From an uncultured Rubritalea sp. (GTDB taxonomy: Bacteria; Verrucomicrobiota; Verrucomicrobiia; Verrucomicrobiales; Akkermansiaceae): a stretch of 6,300 nt of DNA. Each line of letters starts with the position of its first letter. Position 1 is the stretch's first letter. Under the pieces are notes generated by a model. It was given only the letters and a program-made list of their open reading frames with translations, had not been told where the DNA came from and made no database searches. Where the stretch lies: the NCBI GenBank assembly GCA_937951395.1, contig CALFBV010000007.1:1-6300 (forward strand). The letters are read 5' to 3'. Both the position numbers and the translations under genes were made by a program. Below are positions 5,925 through 6,300 of the stretch, piece by piece.

Positions 5925-6300
5925 ATGAGCTGCCGCATCGACACCACTTTTCAAAACCTAAAGCAAACCCACACCCCCGCATTCATCGCCTACGTCGCCG
6001 CTGGAGACCCCACCATAGACCTCTGCCTAGACATCATCCGCGGCCTAGCAGATGCAGGCGCAGACATCATCGAACTCGGAGTCCCATTCTCTGACCCACT
6101 CGCAGACGGAGCAGTGAACCAACTCGCTGCAGACCGCGCCCTCAAAGCCGGCTGTACACTCCCAAAAGTCCTAGACCTCGTCCGCCAGTTCCGCACCACT
6201 CACCAGACCCCCATCGTCCTCTTCACCTACCTCAACCCTATCTACTCCTTCGGCTATGACCCATTCATCTCCGCCGCCATCGAAGCAGGCGTGGACGGAC
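5925..6300 (+). CDS. trpA: Tryptophan synthase alpha subunit, N-terminal part (runs off right edge)
   Basis: TrpA cleaves indole-3-glycerol phosphate to indole and glyceraldehyde-3-phosphate and passes indole to TrpB. The 125 codons seen cover the first half of the TIM barrel. RIDTTFQNLK (4-13) is the usual start helix, followed by YVAAGDPT (23-30) and IIELGVPFSDPLADG (48-62). Glu50 and Asp61 correspond to the catalytic Glu49 and Asp60 of the E. coli enzyme. TPIVLFTYLNPIYSFG (95-110) and AGVDG (121-125) follow. The ATG at 5925 gives the normal family N-terminus. Residues 63-66 read AVNQ rather than the common PTIQ, a variant I associate with Verrucomicrobiota, from memory. Codons end strongly in C. 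The gene heads its own unit, divergent from the TPR gene, without trpB directly upstream. Confidence 0.95.
   Translation, partial: MSCRIDTTFQNLKQTHTPAFIAYVAAGDPTIDLCLDIIRGLADAGADIIELGVPFSDPLADGAVNQLAADRALKAGCTLPKVLDLVRQFRTTHQTPIVLFTYLNPIYSFGYDPFISAAIEAGVDG

Noticed and set aside
5794..5982. N-terminal extension of the TPR reading frame up to 5982
   Set aside because: It would overlap the start of trpA on the other strand, cover the divergent promoter region and bury the clear signal peptide at 5793.
1..6300. A novel defence, mobile or biosynthetic system
   Set aside because: All genes belong to housekeeping or common transport and repair families except one exported TPR protein. No transposase, integrase, direct-repeat array, toxin-antitoxin pair or nuclease was found on either strand.

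Overview
The window looks like an ordinary chromosomal stretch from a Gram-negative bacterium, most likely a member of the Verrucomicrobiota. The phylum call is inference. It rests on the style of the TrpA, MsrB and FeoA proteins, on a secreted TPR protein, on a lipoprotein signal, and on starts without Shine-Dalgarno sequences. No rRNA, tRNA, CRISPR array, transposon or phage gene is visible. I read seven genes, two of them cut by the window edges, and found no convincing unknown multigene system.

Left part (1-840): a ferrous iron uptake unit, feoA then feoB, on the minus strand. The FeoB GTPase domain runs off the left edge. A good Fur-box-like palindrome at 767-783 lies just upstream of feoA, and a perfect 6-bp inverted repeat sits directly against the feoA start codon. 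The unit therefore looks iron-repressed.

Middle part (841-3401): a KefB/YbaL-type monovalent cation:proton antiporter with a C-terminal NAD-binding RCK (TrkA-N) domain on the minus strand. It is divergent from a lipoprotein form of methionine-R-sulfoxide reductase (msrB) on the plus strand. The short region between them holds a sigma70-like promoter for msrB. Its -10 box overlaps a -10-like box on the other strand, so the two genes may share a bidirectional promoter. Iron uptake, cation/proton exchange and repair of oxidised methionine side by side suggest a loose envelope and redox stress theme, but only by proximity.

Right part (3402-6300): a secreted TPR-repeat protein and, 13 bp downstream, an RluA-type pseudouridine synthase form a probable two-gene minus-strand unit. 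msrB and rluA converge on a 129-bp gap without a clear terminator. Divergent from the TPR gene is the 5' part of trpA (tryptophan synthase alpha chain), which continues off the right edge. trpB is not directly upstream of it.

Across the window the plus strand carries more C than G, most strongly on the right. Five of seven genes lie on the minus strand. This fits the minus strand being the replication leading strand.
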